A program made the position numbers and the translations under genes. The notes below the pieces were generated by a model. That model worked only from the letters and a program-made list of their open reading frames with translations, searched no databases and was not told the DNA's origin. 64,000 bases of DNA from Labrenzia sp. THAF82 (GTDB lineage Bacteria; Pseudomonadota; Alphaproteobacteria; Rhizobiales; Stappiaceae): the NCBI RefSeq assembly GCF_009363435.1, contig NZ_CP045354.1, positions 1,268,501 to 1,332,500 of the forward strand, read 5' to 3'. Numbering within the stretch: the stretch's first letter is position 1; every line of letters begins with the position of its first letter. Below are positions 54,357 through 63,498 of this stretch, one piece after another.

Positions 54357-55328
54357 ATGACAATCGATGTGAAACTGACACGGCGGGCCGCATTGCTGGG
54401 CGCGGGCGGCGCAGTTGCCGGTGCCAGTCTAGCCGGTACCACCGGAGCTGTTATGGCAGCTGCAGAAAAACAAGGGGCCATGGCAGCGCCTGTGGCGCGA
54501 TATTCCGTCGGTGAATTTGAAGTCAACACTCTGCTAGATGGCGCTGTTACGGCATCCGAACCGCAAAAAACCTTTGGGATGAATGTTGAGGCCGATGCGT
54601 TCAATAATTTTTCGGCAGAGAACTTCATTCCTGCCGATCAGTTCCGAGCGTTTTTCACGCCAACACTGGTCAATACAGGCAACGAACTTATCCTGTTCGA
54701 CACAGGTGTCGGTGAGGGCGGGCGGCCAGCCCGTGGGAATATGCGCGCGGCGATCGAAAGCGCTGGCTACGCGCCCGAGCAAGTTGATGTCGTCGTGATC
54801 ACGCACATGCACCCTGACCATATTGGCGGCCTGATGGAGGGCGGCGCACCTGCTTTTGCCAATGCGCGATACGTAACCGGCCAGAAAGAATATGATTTCT
54901 GGGCGGCTATGGATCCAGAGGCCAATGGTGTCACAAAACTGATGGCCAAAAATGTCAAGCCGCTTGCCGACAAGATGACATTTCTCGGTGATGGCGGCAC
55001 GGTAGCCTCCGGTGTGACTGCAGTTGCAGCGCATGGCCACACACCAGGGCACATGCTCTATATGCTCGAAAACGGTGGTCAGCAGCTACTTCTGGCAGCA
55101 GATACGGCCAATCACTATGTCTGGTCACTTGCCAAGCCGGAATGGGAAGTGCGCTTTGACATGGACAAAGAGGCGGCAGCAGCAACGCGAAAGAGCATTT
55201 TCGGTATGCTCGCGGCCGACAAGGTGCCGTTCGTCGGTTACCACATGCCTTTCCCGGCGGTCGGTTATGTCGCCGCAGAGGGAGATGGGTTCCGGTATGT
55301 GCCGGCCTCCTATCAGATGCATCTCTGA
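54357..55328 (+). CDS. Tat-exported metallo-beta-lactamase-fold hydrolase
   Basis: 323 residues. The N-terminus has a twin-arginine signal (LTRRAALLGAGGAVAGASLA, cleavage near VMAAA). The hydrolase domain contains the zinc-binding HxHxDH motif in VVITHMHPDHIGG, preceded by LILFDTGVGEGG and followed by the downstream His in VAAHGHTPGHMLYML and Asp in LLLAADTANHY. Relatives include quorum-signal lactonases and other esterases; substrate is undetermined. The ATG follows GGGAGAATTTGA. A terminator follows. Confidence 0.9.
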   Translation: MTIDVKLTRRAALLGAGGAVAGASLAGTTGAVMAAAEKQGAMAAPVARYSVGEFEVNTLLDGAVTASEPQKTFGMNVEADAFNNFSAENFIPADQFRAFFTPTLVNTGNELILFDTGVGEGGRPARGNMRAAIESAGYAPEQVDVVVITHMHPDHIGGLMEGGAPAFANARYVTGQKEYDFWAAMDPEANGVTKLMAKNVKPLADKMTFLGDGGTVASGVTAVAAHGHTPGHMLYMLENGGQQLLLAADTANHYVWSLAKPEWEVRFDMDKEAAAATRKSIFGMLAADKVPFVGYHMPFPAVGYVAAEGDGFRYVPASYQMHL

Positions 55329-55349
55329 TTCGCTTTCAACAGTGCACAG

Positions 55350-55384
55350 GAGAAGCCGGCATTTGCCGGCTTCTCTCGTTTTTG
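55350..55384 (+). terminator. terminator after the metallo-hydrolase gene
   Basis: GAGAAGCCGGC/GCCGGCTTCTC stem with a 4-nt loop, followed by CGTTTTT. Confidence 0.85.
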
Positions 55385-55391
55385 ACGGTGA

Positions 55392-55862
55392 TTATCGAAA
55401 CTCAGCGTCCCAGTCGAAGCTCGCCGAGTCTTCATAGCAGGATGGCCAATGGCCAAAGTGCCTCGGGATTGATGCAGACTTCACAAGATCACTTGCCGGA
55501 AAATAGGGTTTGATATCGATGACCGGTGTATCTGGCAGCGTATCTATGAAGGGGGTCGTGATCACACCCTTGGTTTCGTCGACACTCAACAGGTGGACAA
55601 TCGAGAAGCAGACAGGATTGGGTCTTTGGGGGCTCCGCGTGGCAAACACTCCAACGGCTTCTTCAGACGCTGTGTAGGGAGACGGGAAACTCAACGCATG
55701 CTGTGAGCCGTCGGTGTCCGTCTCGTGGGCAAGCCACACAACAATCGCGTGGCTGAAATCCGAAAGACCTTTCAGGCCAGGCGCATAGTCTTTGTCGATG
55801 GTAACGCGGAAACCTTCTGCAAAAGGTCGCACGGTACCGATCACCCGCAATGTGGTGTTCAT
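55392..55862 (-). CDS. TsaA/TrmO-like tRNA methyltransferase
   Basis: About 156 residues with the TrmO (YaeB/VirR) family core: RVIGTVRPFAEGF, LSDFSHAIVVWLAHETD, FATRSPQRPNPVCFSIVHLL and IDTLPDTPVIDIKPYFPASD. TrmO methylates the N6-threonylcarbamoyl adenosine of some tRNAs using SAM; this short version lacks the C-terminal domain of E. coli TrmO. Three tandem ATGs occur; the last (55862) is eight bases from AAGGA and is chosen. Confidence 0.8.
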   Translation of the reverse strand: MNTTLRVIGTVRPFAEGFRVTIDKDYAPGLKGLSDFSHAIVVWLAHETDTDGSQHALSFPSPYTASEEAVGVFATRSPQRPNPVCFSIVHLLSVDETKGVITTPFIDTLPDTPVIDIKPYFPASDLVKSASIPRHFGHWPSCYEDSASFDWDAEFR

Positions 55863-56071
55863 CATCATATTCCTTGGTTTGATTTCTGATGCGCCGGGCC
55901 CGACTTCGGCAAGCTGCAGATACTTTATGAAAAGCACAACGAAAAACGGTGTTCTAGGTGCTTTTACCGACAAGACCCGTCTGGGAGATGCCGCGATCTA
56001 CCATACCGCCGAAGGGGCAGGGGATGCAGTTAGAAGCTTCCAAAGGTATGCGGAGCCTTGTAGGCAGACAC

Positions 56072-56098
56072 AAAAAAGCCCCGGAAAACCGGGGCTTC
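56072..56098 (-). terminator. terminator of ctrA
   Basis: AAGCCCCGG/CCGGGGCTT stem with a 4-nt loop. On the minus strand it is followed by a T run, 27 bases beyond the ctrA stop. Confidence 0.85.
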
Positions 56099-56125
56099 TT
56101 AATCTTCAGAGATGTCTTTAGCTGC

Positions 56126-56818
56126 TTAAGCGGCAGCTTCGACTTCCGGTTCACGAAGAACGTAACCACGTCCCCAAACCGTCTCGATATAGTTTTTACC
56201 GGATGTTGCCGCCGCCAGTTTCTTGCGCAGCTTACAAATGAAGACGTCAATGATCTTCAATTCCGGCTCGTCCATACCACCGTAAAGATGGTTCAGGAAC
56301 ATTTCCTTGGTGAGCGTCGTTCCCTTGCGCAGGGAGAGAAGCTCTAGCATCTGGTATTCCTTGCCGGTCAGATGCACACGCTGGCCGCCAACTTCGACGG
56401 TCTTGGTGTCTAGGTTGACCTTCAGGTCGCCGGTGATGATCACCGACTGTGCATGGCCTTTGGACCGACGAACGATTGCGTGGATACGCGCGACAAGCTC
56501 ATCCTTGTGGAAGGGCTTGGTCATGTAATCGTCAGCGCCGAAGCCGAGGCCACGAACCTTGTCTTCAATTCCCGCGTTACCGGAGAGGATCAGGATCGGT
56601 GTCTTGACCTTCGAAACGCGGAGTGTCCGAAGAACCTCGTATCCGGACATGTCCGGCAGGTTCAAATCCAACATGATGATGTCGTAGTCGTACAGTTTGC
56701 CGAGGTCGATACCTTCCTCGCCAAGATCTGTCGTGTAGACGTTGAAGTTCTCGGACTTCAGCATCAACTCGATGCTCTGCGCTGTAGCGCTATCATCCTC
56801 AATCAACAATACACGCAT
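56126..56818 (-). CDS. ctrA: CtrA, master cell-cycle response regulator
   Basis: 230 residues, starting [20 protein letters not shown]. The receiver has phospho-Asp51 ([13 protein letters not shown]) and Lys in [20 protein letters not shown]. The C-terminal OmpR/PhoB-type winged helix ([55 protein letters not shown]) is near-canonical for CtrA. It controls flagellar, chemotaxis and division genes after phosphorylation through CckA-ChpT. Its C-terminus ends in Ala residues, as required for ClpXP degradation in Caulobacter. The upstream region holds CtrA-like boxes and many GANTC sites. Confidence 0.97.
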   Translation of the reverse strand: MRVLLIEDDSATAQSIELMLKSENFNVYTTDLGEEGIDLGKLYDYDIIMLDLNLPDMSGYEVLRTLRVSKVKTPILILSGNAGIEDKVRGLGFGADDYMTKPFHKDELVARIHAIVRRSKGHAQSVIITGDLKVNLDTKTVEVGGQRVHLTGKEYQMLELLSLRKGTTLTKEMFLNHLYGGMDEPELKIIDVFICKLRKKLAAATSGKNYIETVWGRGYVLREPEVEAAA

Positions 56819-57189
56819 GCCAATCCCCTTGTTCTGCCTTTCCTGGGCAAGTCGCAACGGCTCTGTCGGTGCCTGCTACGAAGGACTGTGTTAACCCCGA
56901 CTCAAAGCTATCGGTTAATGGTTAACAAAATATGATTCGCAACGGCAAGCTTCGAAAAGAGGAAACTGTGAACAACGACCAACTTGTTGAATCCCCAGAA
57001 AAAACCCGGATTCAGAAGTCTTAATGTTGAACTTTAAGAAACGGGTCTAACCGATTCCGTTCAGATTCCTTTCAACAAAGCCGAAATGACTTCGAAATGG
57101 CTCTCGCTTGTCAGCCTTCCAAACGTTAAGATTAACCAGAGTCGTAAACGATAGGTTACCAAAACCGTTAACGTGTGAAGGAATTTTCC
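56819..57189. promoter_or_regulatory. ctrA-fliI regulatory region with GANTC cluster and CtrA-like boxes
   Basis: Seven GANTC sites: 56899, 56934, 56989, 57009, 57053, 57064 and 57139 (first base given). GANTC is the CcrM methylation site. CtrA-like boxes: TTAA-N7-TCAA at 56891-56905 (one mismatch), a TTAACCAT half-site on the minus strand at 56925-56918, and TTAAGATTAACC near 57125. The 371-base region divides ctrA (leftward) from fliI (rightward). Confidence 0.7.
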
Positions 57190-58515
57190 GTGAAGGCGCT
57201 TTTCGCCGAGATTGATTCGCTCATGTCGACCGAGATTTATGGCCGGGTTACTGCGGTTCAGGGCCTTCTTGTGGAGATCGCGGGACCTATTCATGAGATG
57301 AGTGTCGGCTCGCGACTTTTAATCGATAATGGTGAGGATAACCCGAAGGTTCCCGCCGAAGTTGTCGGTTTCAGGGAAGGTCATGCCCTTTGCATGCCGT
57401 TTTCCGGCCTCGAAGGCGTCCGTATGGGCTGCAAAGCCGTCATAAACGCTCGGGAAAGTGTCGTTCATCCAAGTAGCGAGTGGCTTGGTCGAGTCGTTAA
57501 CGCACATGGTGAACCAATTGATGGTAAAGGAGATCTTCCAAATGGCGGAGTGCCTCGCAAATTGCGAAGTTCACCGCCACCGGCGTCTGAACGTAAACGA
57601 GTCGGACCGCCACTTGATCTGGGTGTCAGAGCTCTCAATACCTTCGTAACCTGCTGCGAAGGACAGCGGATGGGCATCTTTGCCGGCTCTGGTGTTGGCA
57701 AATCGGTATTGATGTCCATGCTGGCTCGAAACACCGATTGTGATGTTGCCGTGATTGGTCTGATCGGTGAACGGGGCCGAGAAGTTCAGGAGTTTATCGA
57801 AGACGATCTGGGTGAAGAAGGCCTGGCGCGTTCGGTGGTCGTTGTGGCGACCTCTGATGAAAGTGTATTAATGCGCCGACAGGCTGCATATCTTTCAATG
57901 ACCGTCGCCGAACACTTCCGGGACGAGGGCAATAACGTCCTTTGCATGATGGATTCGGTTACGCGATTCGCAATGGCGCAGAGAGAAATCGGCCTTTCGG
58001 TGGGCGAGCCTCCGACATCCAAAGGCTATACGCCGACTGTTTTCACCGAGTTGCCTCGGCTTCTGGAGCGAGCCGGTCCCGGTCCGGAAGGGTCTGGTTC
58101 GATCACCGGTCTGTTTACGGTGCTGGTCGAGGGTGACAATCACAATGAACCGGTTGCGGATGCCGTTCGCGGAATTCTGGATGGTCACGTGGTCATGGAA
58201 CGGGCGATTGCAGAGCGTGGACGATATCCGGCGATCAATGTGCTAAAGTCTGTATCCAGGACGATGCCGCGCTGTGTGCCGGAACAATCGCTGCCCGTTT
58301 TGCGCAAAGCGCGGCAGCTGTTATCGACTTATACCGATATGGAAGAACTGATCCGTCTTGGCGCTTATCGAAAAGGATCCGACCCGGTCGTGGACGAGGC
58401 AATTCACAGGTTCGAGTTGATAGACTCTTTTTTGAATCAGGAAAAAGACGAATCAACGTCACTTTCTGATGGTTATCTGCAACTTGCCAACCTTTTGGAA
58501 ATGACTCAGGGGTAG
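57190..58515 (+). CDS. fliI: FliI, flagellar export ATPase
   Basis: 441 residues. P-loop [31 protein letters not shown] segment ([20 protein letters not shown]), Walker B region [20 protein letters not shown] and [20 protein letters not shown] are F1-ATPase beta/FliI signatures. It energises type III export of flagellar subunits with FliH and FliJ. GTG 57190 is chosen because AAGGA lies seven bases upstream; GTG 57175 would include that ribosome site in the coding sequence. fliJ follows 28 bases later. Confidence 0.95.
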   Translation: MKALFAEIDSLMSTEIYGRVTAVQGLLVEIAGPIHEMSVGSRLLIDNGEDNPKVPAEVVGFREGHALCMPFSGLEGVRMGCKAVINARESVVHPSSEWLGRVVNAHGEPIDGKGDLPNGGVPRKLRSSPPPASERKRVGPPLDLGVRALNTFVTCCEGQRMGIFAGSGVGKSVLMSMLARNTDCDVAVIGLIGERGREVQEFIEDDLGEEGLARSVVVVATSDESVLMRRQAAYLSMTVAEHFRDEGNNVLCMMDSVTRFAMAQREIGLSVGEPPTSKGYTPTVFTELPRLLERAGPGPEGSGSITGLFTVLVEGDNHNEPVADAVRGILDGHVVMERAIAERGRYPAINVLKSVSRTMPRCVPEQSLPVLRKARQLLSTYTDMEELIRLGAYRKGSDPVVDEAIHRFELIDSFLNQEKDESTSLSDGYLQLANLLEMTQG

Positions 58516-58543
58516 ACTGCCCGTGTTAGGGGAGTATTGAGTA

Positions 58544-58951
58544 ATGAAAACCCGAGACAGTTTGATCCGCTTGAAGCGGTTTCAAGTGGATGAAAAACGG
58601 CGTCAGCTTGCCCAGATTGAGGGCATGATCGCCGAGTTCAATCGCATGGCCGATGAACTTGACGATCAGATCCGATCCGAACAGGAACGGGTCGGTATTA
58701 CCGATGTCACACATTTTGCTTATCCGACATTTGCCAAAGCAGCCGCTGACCGAAGAGACAATCTGCGCAATTCCGCGCACGAACTCGACGACCAGCTGCA
58801 GCGAGCTCAAGACGAGCTCAGTGAGGCGATCGAAGAATTGAAGAAGTTCGAGCAACTTGAAGAGCGTGACCAGCAACGGGAACGCACTGCGCAAGAGATT
58901 GCCGAACAAGAACAGCTGGATGAAGTCGCCGCACGTGCCCGCATGCGTTAG
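58544..58951 (+). CDS. fliJ: FliJ, flagellar export chaperone/stalk protein
   Basis: 135 residues, almost entirely coiled coil (LKRFQVDEKRRQLAQIEGMI; ELDDQLQRAQDELSEAIEEL), the size and heptad pattern of FliJ. It is placed directly after fliI and presumably cotranscribed. FliJ inserts into the FliI ring and connects it to the export gate protein FlhA. Sequence conservation in the family is low, so position supports the call. Confidence 0.85.
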   Translation: MKTRDSLIRLKRFQVDEKRRQLAQIEGMIAEFNRMADELDDQIRSEQERVGITDVTHFAYPTFAKAAADRRDNLRNSAHELDDQLQRAQDELSEAIEELKKFEQLEERDQQRERTAQEIAEQEQLDEVAARARMR

Positions 58952-59159
58952 GCAATGCGCCTGAAGCTGCAAAGTACTGCATCTTTTTTGGCGTGCGCGG
59001 CGACGAAAATATTTCCCCAATCAGCCTGATCGCCCCGGTGGCGGTCGGGTTTTGTGCTTTGTGGTGGCAATGGTATAGGCAAATGGTGGCGTCGATACCA
59101 TCTGTTGACGGTCACCGAACCGCCCAGTCACAACAAAGAGCCGGAGCTCGGCAAGATCA

Positions 59160-59594
59160 ATGCGACTATTTCTGGCTCTGCTGCTCCCGATCTCCACATT
59201 TTCCTTTGCACTCGGCCTCACCCAACCTCTGATGCGGTTTGAACGGCTGTATTTTTTGGAGGATCGTCCAAGCCTCATCAGGATGATCTCGGAACTATGG
59301 CAGGATGGCGATGCTGCGCTCGCAGGCATTGTCGCGCTCTTTTCCGTTGGGTTTCCTGCACTCAAGATCCTCTTGATTCACATCGCGGTTCTGACTGGAG
59401 GAAAGTCCAGATCTCTGGCACTGCTGTCCATGGTCAGCAAATGGTCGATGCTGGATGTGATGCTGGTTGCTCTGGTGCTGTTCGCTGCCAAAACCAGTGG
59501 TTTGGCCGCAGCGGCCATTTTGCCTGGTCTTTGGTTTTATGCTGCCGCAACCCTGTCGACCGCAGTGGCAGCCAACCTTTGCGCACGAGCCTGA
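59160..59594 (+). CDS. PqiA-domain membrane protein
   Basis: 144 residues with four hydrophobic helices. LTQPLMRFERLYFLEDRPSL followed by ALAGIVALFSVGFPALKILL, SKWSMLDVMLVALVLFAAKT and AAAILPGLWFYAAATLS matches one paraquat-inducible protein A domain. Full PqiA has two such domains plus zinc ribbons; here there is a single domain without CxxC motifs. PqiA relatives act with PqiB-type MCE proteins in lipid transport, but none is present nearby. Confidence 0.82.
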   Translation: MRLFLALLLPISTFSFALGLTQPLMRFERLYFLEDRPSLIRMISELWQDGDAALAGIVALFSVGFPALKILLIHIAVLTGGKSRSLALLSMVSKWSMLDVMLVALVLFAAKTSGLAAAAILPGLWFYAAATLSTAVAANLCARA

Positions 59595-59609
59595 TCGCCT
59601 GGAGGCAGA

Positions 59610-60725
59610 CTACATCGCAGCCAGACGGGACGCGCGTTCTGTGCCCGGTTTTGCCTTTTTTTCTTTGCGCTTTGCCTGAAAGTCTCCACATCTCGACTGA
59701 CGAGCCGAGGCCGCGCTTTCGATGTGTTTCTTATAGGCAACCGTCCACTCCGAGGCGCTTGCAGAGGGAATCTTGAGATGATCGCAGCGCACCTTTGCAA
59801 AAAGAGCGAAGGTTGATGTGTCGAGTTGCGCCTTGGCAGCTGTTTTCAAGACAAGATCGAGCTTGCCTTCAAAGACTGCGTCTTTCAGAGCTTTTTGGGC
59901 AATACGGCCGCGTGCGCTGAGCAGTTCAATCGTGTGATTGAACCGGCCATCCTGCAACAGCAGGATCATCAATTCACTAATCGAAATTCCGTTGCGTTCG
60001 GCATCCCGCCAAAGCAGCTCCATATCGGTGGTTTCGAGCGCATCGCCGAACTCACGGCGTAACGCCTTGAGCCGCGCGATCTGATTGAGCTGATCTTGTG
60101 AAAGTGAACCCTCTATGATCCCGTGAAGCCGTTTTTTTGTTTCCTCATTCACAAGCGGCAGCAACTGGCGGCAGACGGTAGGTGACAAATCGGTTCTCAA
60201 ACACAGGTCTTCCCGCAGAACCACGTCCTCCGTCGCCAGCTGCACGAATTTGAGCATCGTTTCTCGAGACAGTTTGATTTCGCGGTTGCCGGCCAGGATC
60301 CGTTGAACCGGTCGGTCACCTCTCTCGGCGATAACATCTGAAATCTGCGGTGAGAGGTCGGCGCGACGCGCGATCACCTGGAGATGGGAAGCGCTCAGAC
60401 GCTCAACAAAGTCCAGCAGGTCTTCTTGCGAAAACACAGGGCAATTGGCAAGGACGGGCATGGCCACGTTGACATTGTCTTCCGCCAGACGCTTTGCAAG
60501 CTCCGAGGGGGTGTTTGTTTGCGATGCCAGCCTTTTGGCCAGGCGAGCGCGATCCTTTGCGGATCCAACGCCATAAAGCTTGATGATGACTTCAGCAAAG
60601 ATTGCCAGCTCCCGATCAGTGCGCTGATCCAGATTGGAAACAACAAGCTCGCTCACTTGCGCAAACAAGCGCTCGCGAGCTCCCTCGGTGTTATCCTGGG
60701 CCAGTTCGATCAGGGAATTCGACAT
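59610..60725 (-). CDS. DUF2336 protein
   Basis: 371 residues starting MSNSLIELAQDN (GAGGAG six bases upstream). It is an all-helical repeat-like protein with segments such as LAEDNVNVAMPVLANCPVFS, RAVLxxx-type VIARRADLSPQISDVIAERG and ERGDRPVQRILAGNREIKLS, the pattern of DUF2336 in alphaproteobacteria. The C-terminus is basic. No biochemical function is assigned; repeats of this kind often scaffold protein interactions. It is convergent with the PqiA gene and divergent from the MscS gene. Confidence 0.8.
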   Translation of the reverse strand: MSNSLIELAQDNTEGARERLFAQVSELVVSNLDQRTDRELAIFAEVIIKLYGVGSAKDRARLAKRLASQTNTPSELAKRLAEDNVNVAMPVLANCPVFSQEDLLDFVERLSASHLQVIARRADLSPQISDVIAERGDRPVQRILAGNREIKLSRETMLKFVQLATEDVVLREDLCLRTDLSPTVCRQLLPLVNEETKKRLHGIIEGSLSQDQLNQIARLKALRREFGDALETTDMELLWRDAERNGISISELMILLLQDGRFNHTIELLSARGRIAQKALKDAVFEGKLDLVLKTAAKAQLDTSTFALFAKVRCDHLKIPSASASEWTVAYKKHIESAASARQSRCGDFQAKRKEKKAKPGTERASRLAAM

Positions 60726-61011
60726 CCACGCTCCTCTTCCCATTAGATTGACGTCTATATTGTTATTATTACGTTACCCGATGGATGAATGATGCTTTTT
60801 TACCTTGCGTAAACTTGGTTTATTGTTGCCCGGCACGGAAAATTTGCAGTTTGAACTTGATACATGAAGCGTGTCGGCCCCCGGTTGCTGAGTTTCATCG
60901 CGGTGCAAAAAGGTCAATCGACCTTCAAGCTCTCTTTTCTTTTCCGCAGGTTGTTTTCTATTGTTGTGCTTGAGACAGTGTTCGCACCTTCGCGCCGCAA
61001 GTACAGGAATT

Positions 61012-63321
61012 ATGATGAGAATTTTGGGCAACATCCTTGTCGTGATCCTGGGGTTGATGGCGCTTGGGGCACCTTTGGCACTTGCGCAAGACGCGCCAAT
61101 CCAGGAGGCGAGCGAACAGGCTTCACAGACGTCGGATGTTCAAAAGGCCAATGAAGCTCTTATCAAAGTTCTCAACGATCCTGCCAGTCGTGAAGCGCTC
61201 ATCAAATTGCTCAAGGACAGCACCTCCGAAGAAGGCGCTGGGGCGCACAGCAATGCGCAGACCGGAGAAGGTCAGGCGACTGGACAGACCGCATCTGGCG
61301 ATGACGAAAGTACCGGACGTGGCTTCGTTATCCGGGTCGGTGAATATACCAAAGCGATTGCAGACGAAATTGGAGTGGTTGTCGATCGATCAGTGCATTC
61401 GCTAAGGGGGCTGTTGCTCATTTTCAGCGGAGAAATTCCGATCAAATGGGACCGGGCTCAAGATGTGCTCATCCAGGTTGCGGTCGTCCTTGGATCCGCC
61501 TATGTGGCCTTTTGGGCCGGCCAGGCGGTCGCCCGGCTGATTTATCCGAAATTGTCCGTTCGGGCCCGCTATGGCGGTGGGCTGACCCGAAGCTTCATAC
61601 TTGTCCTGACTTCCATCATTGACGGGCTCACCGTCGCAATCGGGTTAGGCGTCGGGTATCTGGTTGCCCTTCTTGCCTATGGTGGCTTTCAGGCCGGTGT
61701 GTCACTCCAGGAGAGCCTGGCGCTGAATGCGTTTTTCATCACCGGTATGGCCAATGTTTCTCTCAGATTTGTGTTTGCACCACAGCGACCGGAATTGCGT
61801 CTTCTTCCGTTTTCCAATGCGAGTGCCGACTACTGGTATGTCAAGCTCCGCTACTACATGTTCTGGGTCAACTACGGCGTTTTCCTTGCCGTTCCGGTGG
61901 CGAACATCGCCGTCTCCTTTGTTCTTGGGAACGCGTTGCGCTTTCTGATTGTCCTCATCGGGATGCTCTATCTGATGGTGCTGATCGCACGGAACCGGCT
62001 GAATGTTCGCGAAGGCACACGCACTTATGCACAAACCCTTCAAAGCGGACTTGCCCAGAGCGCCCTCACCAATCTTGGAAACCTCTGGCATGTCGGTGCC
62101 TATGGTTACATCATCGCGATTTTTCTGGTCTGGGTTACCCGCCCGTTCGATGCAACGACAATCATTCTTCGGGCAACTGGTCTTTCAATCATCACAATAA
62201 TGGCGGGCATGGCAATTTCGCTTGTGATGACGCGTGCGATCAAAGGCGGCATTCGCATTCCAAGCGAGCTTCGCGAAAAACTTCCTGCGCTTCAGTCCAG
62301 GCTCAACGCCTTCGTTCCAAGGCTGCTCAAGCTCATCAGAACAATCGTGTTCTTCGGTACCATTTTGCTGCTCTTCGACATTTGGGGCCTCCTGAGCGTC
62401 ATAGATTGGGTATATAGCGAAACCGGAGCTCGCCTGGTCAGCAGTTATGGTGCGGCCTTTATGGTGCTGATTGTTGCCTTTGTCGTCTGGCTTGCTGTTA
62501 TGTCCTGGGTGGATCTTCGCCTGCAGTCCCGAGCCGGATACATTGTTACGGCGCGGGAGAGGACCCTTTTTCAGCTGTTCCGAAACGCCTTTACAGTCGT
62601 GATTATCGTCATGGCGATCCTGCTTTCACTTTCGGAAATCGGTGTTGATATCGGTCCGTTGATCGCCGGTGCCGGTGTTGTGGGCCTGGCGATCTCCTTT
62701 GGTGCGCAAACCCTGGTGAAAGACATCATCACCGGTGCTTTCATTCAGATTGAGAACGCGATCAACGAAGGCGATGTGGTGACCGTGGCAGGCATAACGG
62801 GAACAGTGGAAGGCATCACGGTGCGATCCGTTCGGATGCGAGATCTGGATGGCACCACTCATATCATTCCGTTTTCCTCCGTGGACATGGTGTCCAATTT
62901 CATGCGCGGCTTTTCTTATCATGTTGCCTTGATCGGCGTGTCGTACGATACCGACATTTCCTACGCCAAAGAGGCAATGGCGGAGGCATTCCGACGATTG
63001 AACGAGACAGATTTCAAATCGAGCATTTTCGGTGACCTCGAAATGCACGGAGTGACCAATTTCGGCGCCAGCTCAATCGATATCAGGGCGCGTATCAAGA
63101 CAAGGCCCGGCGATCAGTGGTCTGTTGGCAGAGCTTACAATGAATTTGTGAAGCAGGTCTTTGACGAGCGCGATATCGAGATTCCGTTCCCGCAAGTGAC
63201 CTATCATGCGGCGACACCTCCTTTTGCAACCGATACCGCGAAAGCGAAAGAGAAAGTGAAAACCGGATCTCAGAAGTCGAAACCTGTAGATGATGCGCCG
63301 GCGGATGACGGGGAACATTAG
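61012..63321 (+). CDS. large MscS-family mechanosensitive channel
   Basis: About 769 residues. A signal peptide (VVILGLMALGAPLALAQD) and a soluble periplasmic segment of about 100 residues lead to around ten membrane helices. The MscS core near residues 560-650 has the pore helix AGAGVVGLAISFGAQTLVKD, FIQIENAINEGDVVTVAGIT and the beta-domain TVEGITVRSVRMRDLDGTTH. The C-terminal cytoplasmic cage ends in a Lys-rich tail. It would release solutes on osmotic downshock. Two adjacent ATGs (61012, 61015) are possible after AGGAA. Confidence 0.92.
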   Translation: MMRILGNILVVILGLMALGAPLALAQDAPIQEASEQASQTSDVQKANEALIKVLNDPASREALIKLLKDSTSEEGAGAHSNAQTGEGQATGQTASGDDESTGRGFVIRVGEYTKAIADEIGVVVDRSVHSLRGLLLIFSGEIPIKWDRAQDVLIQVAVVLGSAYVAFWAGQAVARLIYPKLSVRARYGGGLTRSFILVLTSIIDGLTVAIGLGVGYLVALLAYGGFQAGVSLQESLALNAFFITGMANVSLRFVFAPQRPELRLLPFSNASADYWYVKLRYYMFWVNYGVFLAVPVANIAVSFVLGNALRFLIVLIGMLYLMVLIARNRLNVREGTRTYAQTLQSGLAQSALTNLGNLWHVGAYGYIIAIFLVWVTRPFDATTIILRATGLSIITIMAGMAISLVMTRAIKGGIRIPSELREKLPALQSRLNAFVPRLLKLIRTIVFFGTILLLFDIWGLLSVIDWVYSETGARLVSSYGAAFMVLIVAFVVWLAVMSWVDLRLQSRAGYIVTARERTLFQLFRNAFTVVIIVMAILLSLSEIGVDIGPLIAGAGVVGLAISFGAQTLVKDIITGAFIQIENAINEGDVVTVAGITGTVEGITVRSVRMRDLDGTTHIIPFSSVDMVSNFMRGFSYHVALIGVSYDTDISYAKEAMAEAFRRLNETDFKSSIFGDLEMHGVTNFGASSIDIRARIKTRPGDQWSVGRAYNEFVKQVFDERDIEIPFPQVTYHAATPPFATDTAKAKEKVKTGSQKSKPVDDAPADDGEH

Positions 63322-63498
63322 ATTTTTCAATAATTTGTAAGTGAACTCATGATGCTCTTTTTTGGAGTATTCTACAGGGCTTTCGACGAAATGGTGGTTT
63401 CGTCGCGAGCAGGAAATTGTTGATTGAATTTCACTGAGTTTCGCTTTATTTTCATTTTGGGTTGGCAACTGCAATTTCATATCAGCCGGAGACAGGTT

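Noticed and set aside
57002..57020. TTAATGTTGAACTTTAA-type sequence as a full CtrA box
   Set aside because: The spacing between the TTAA halves is nine rather than seven bases, so it was not counted.
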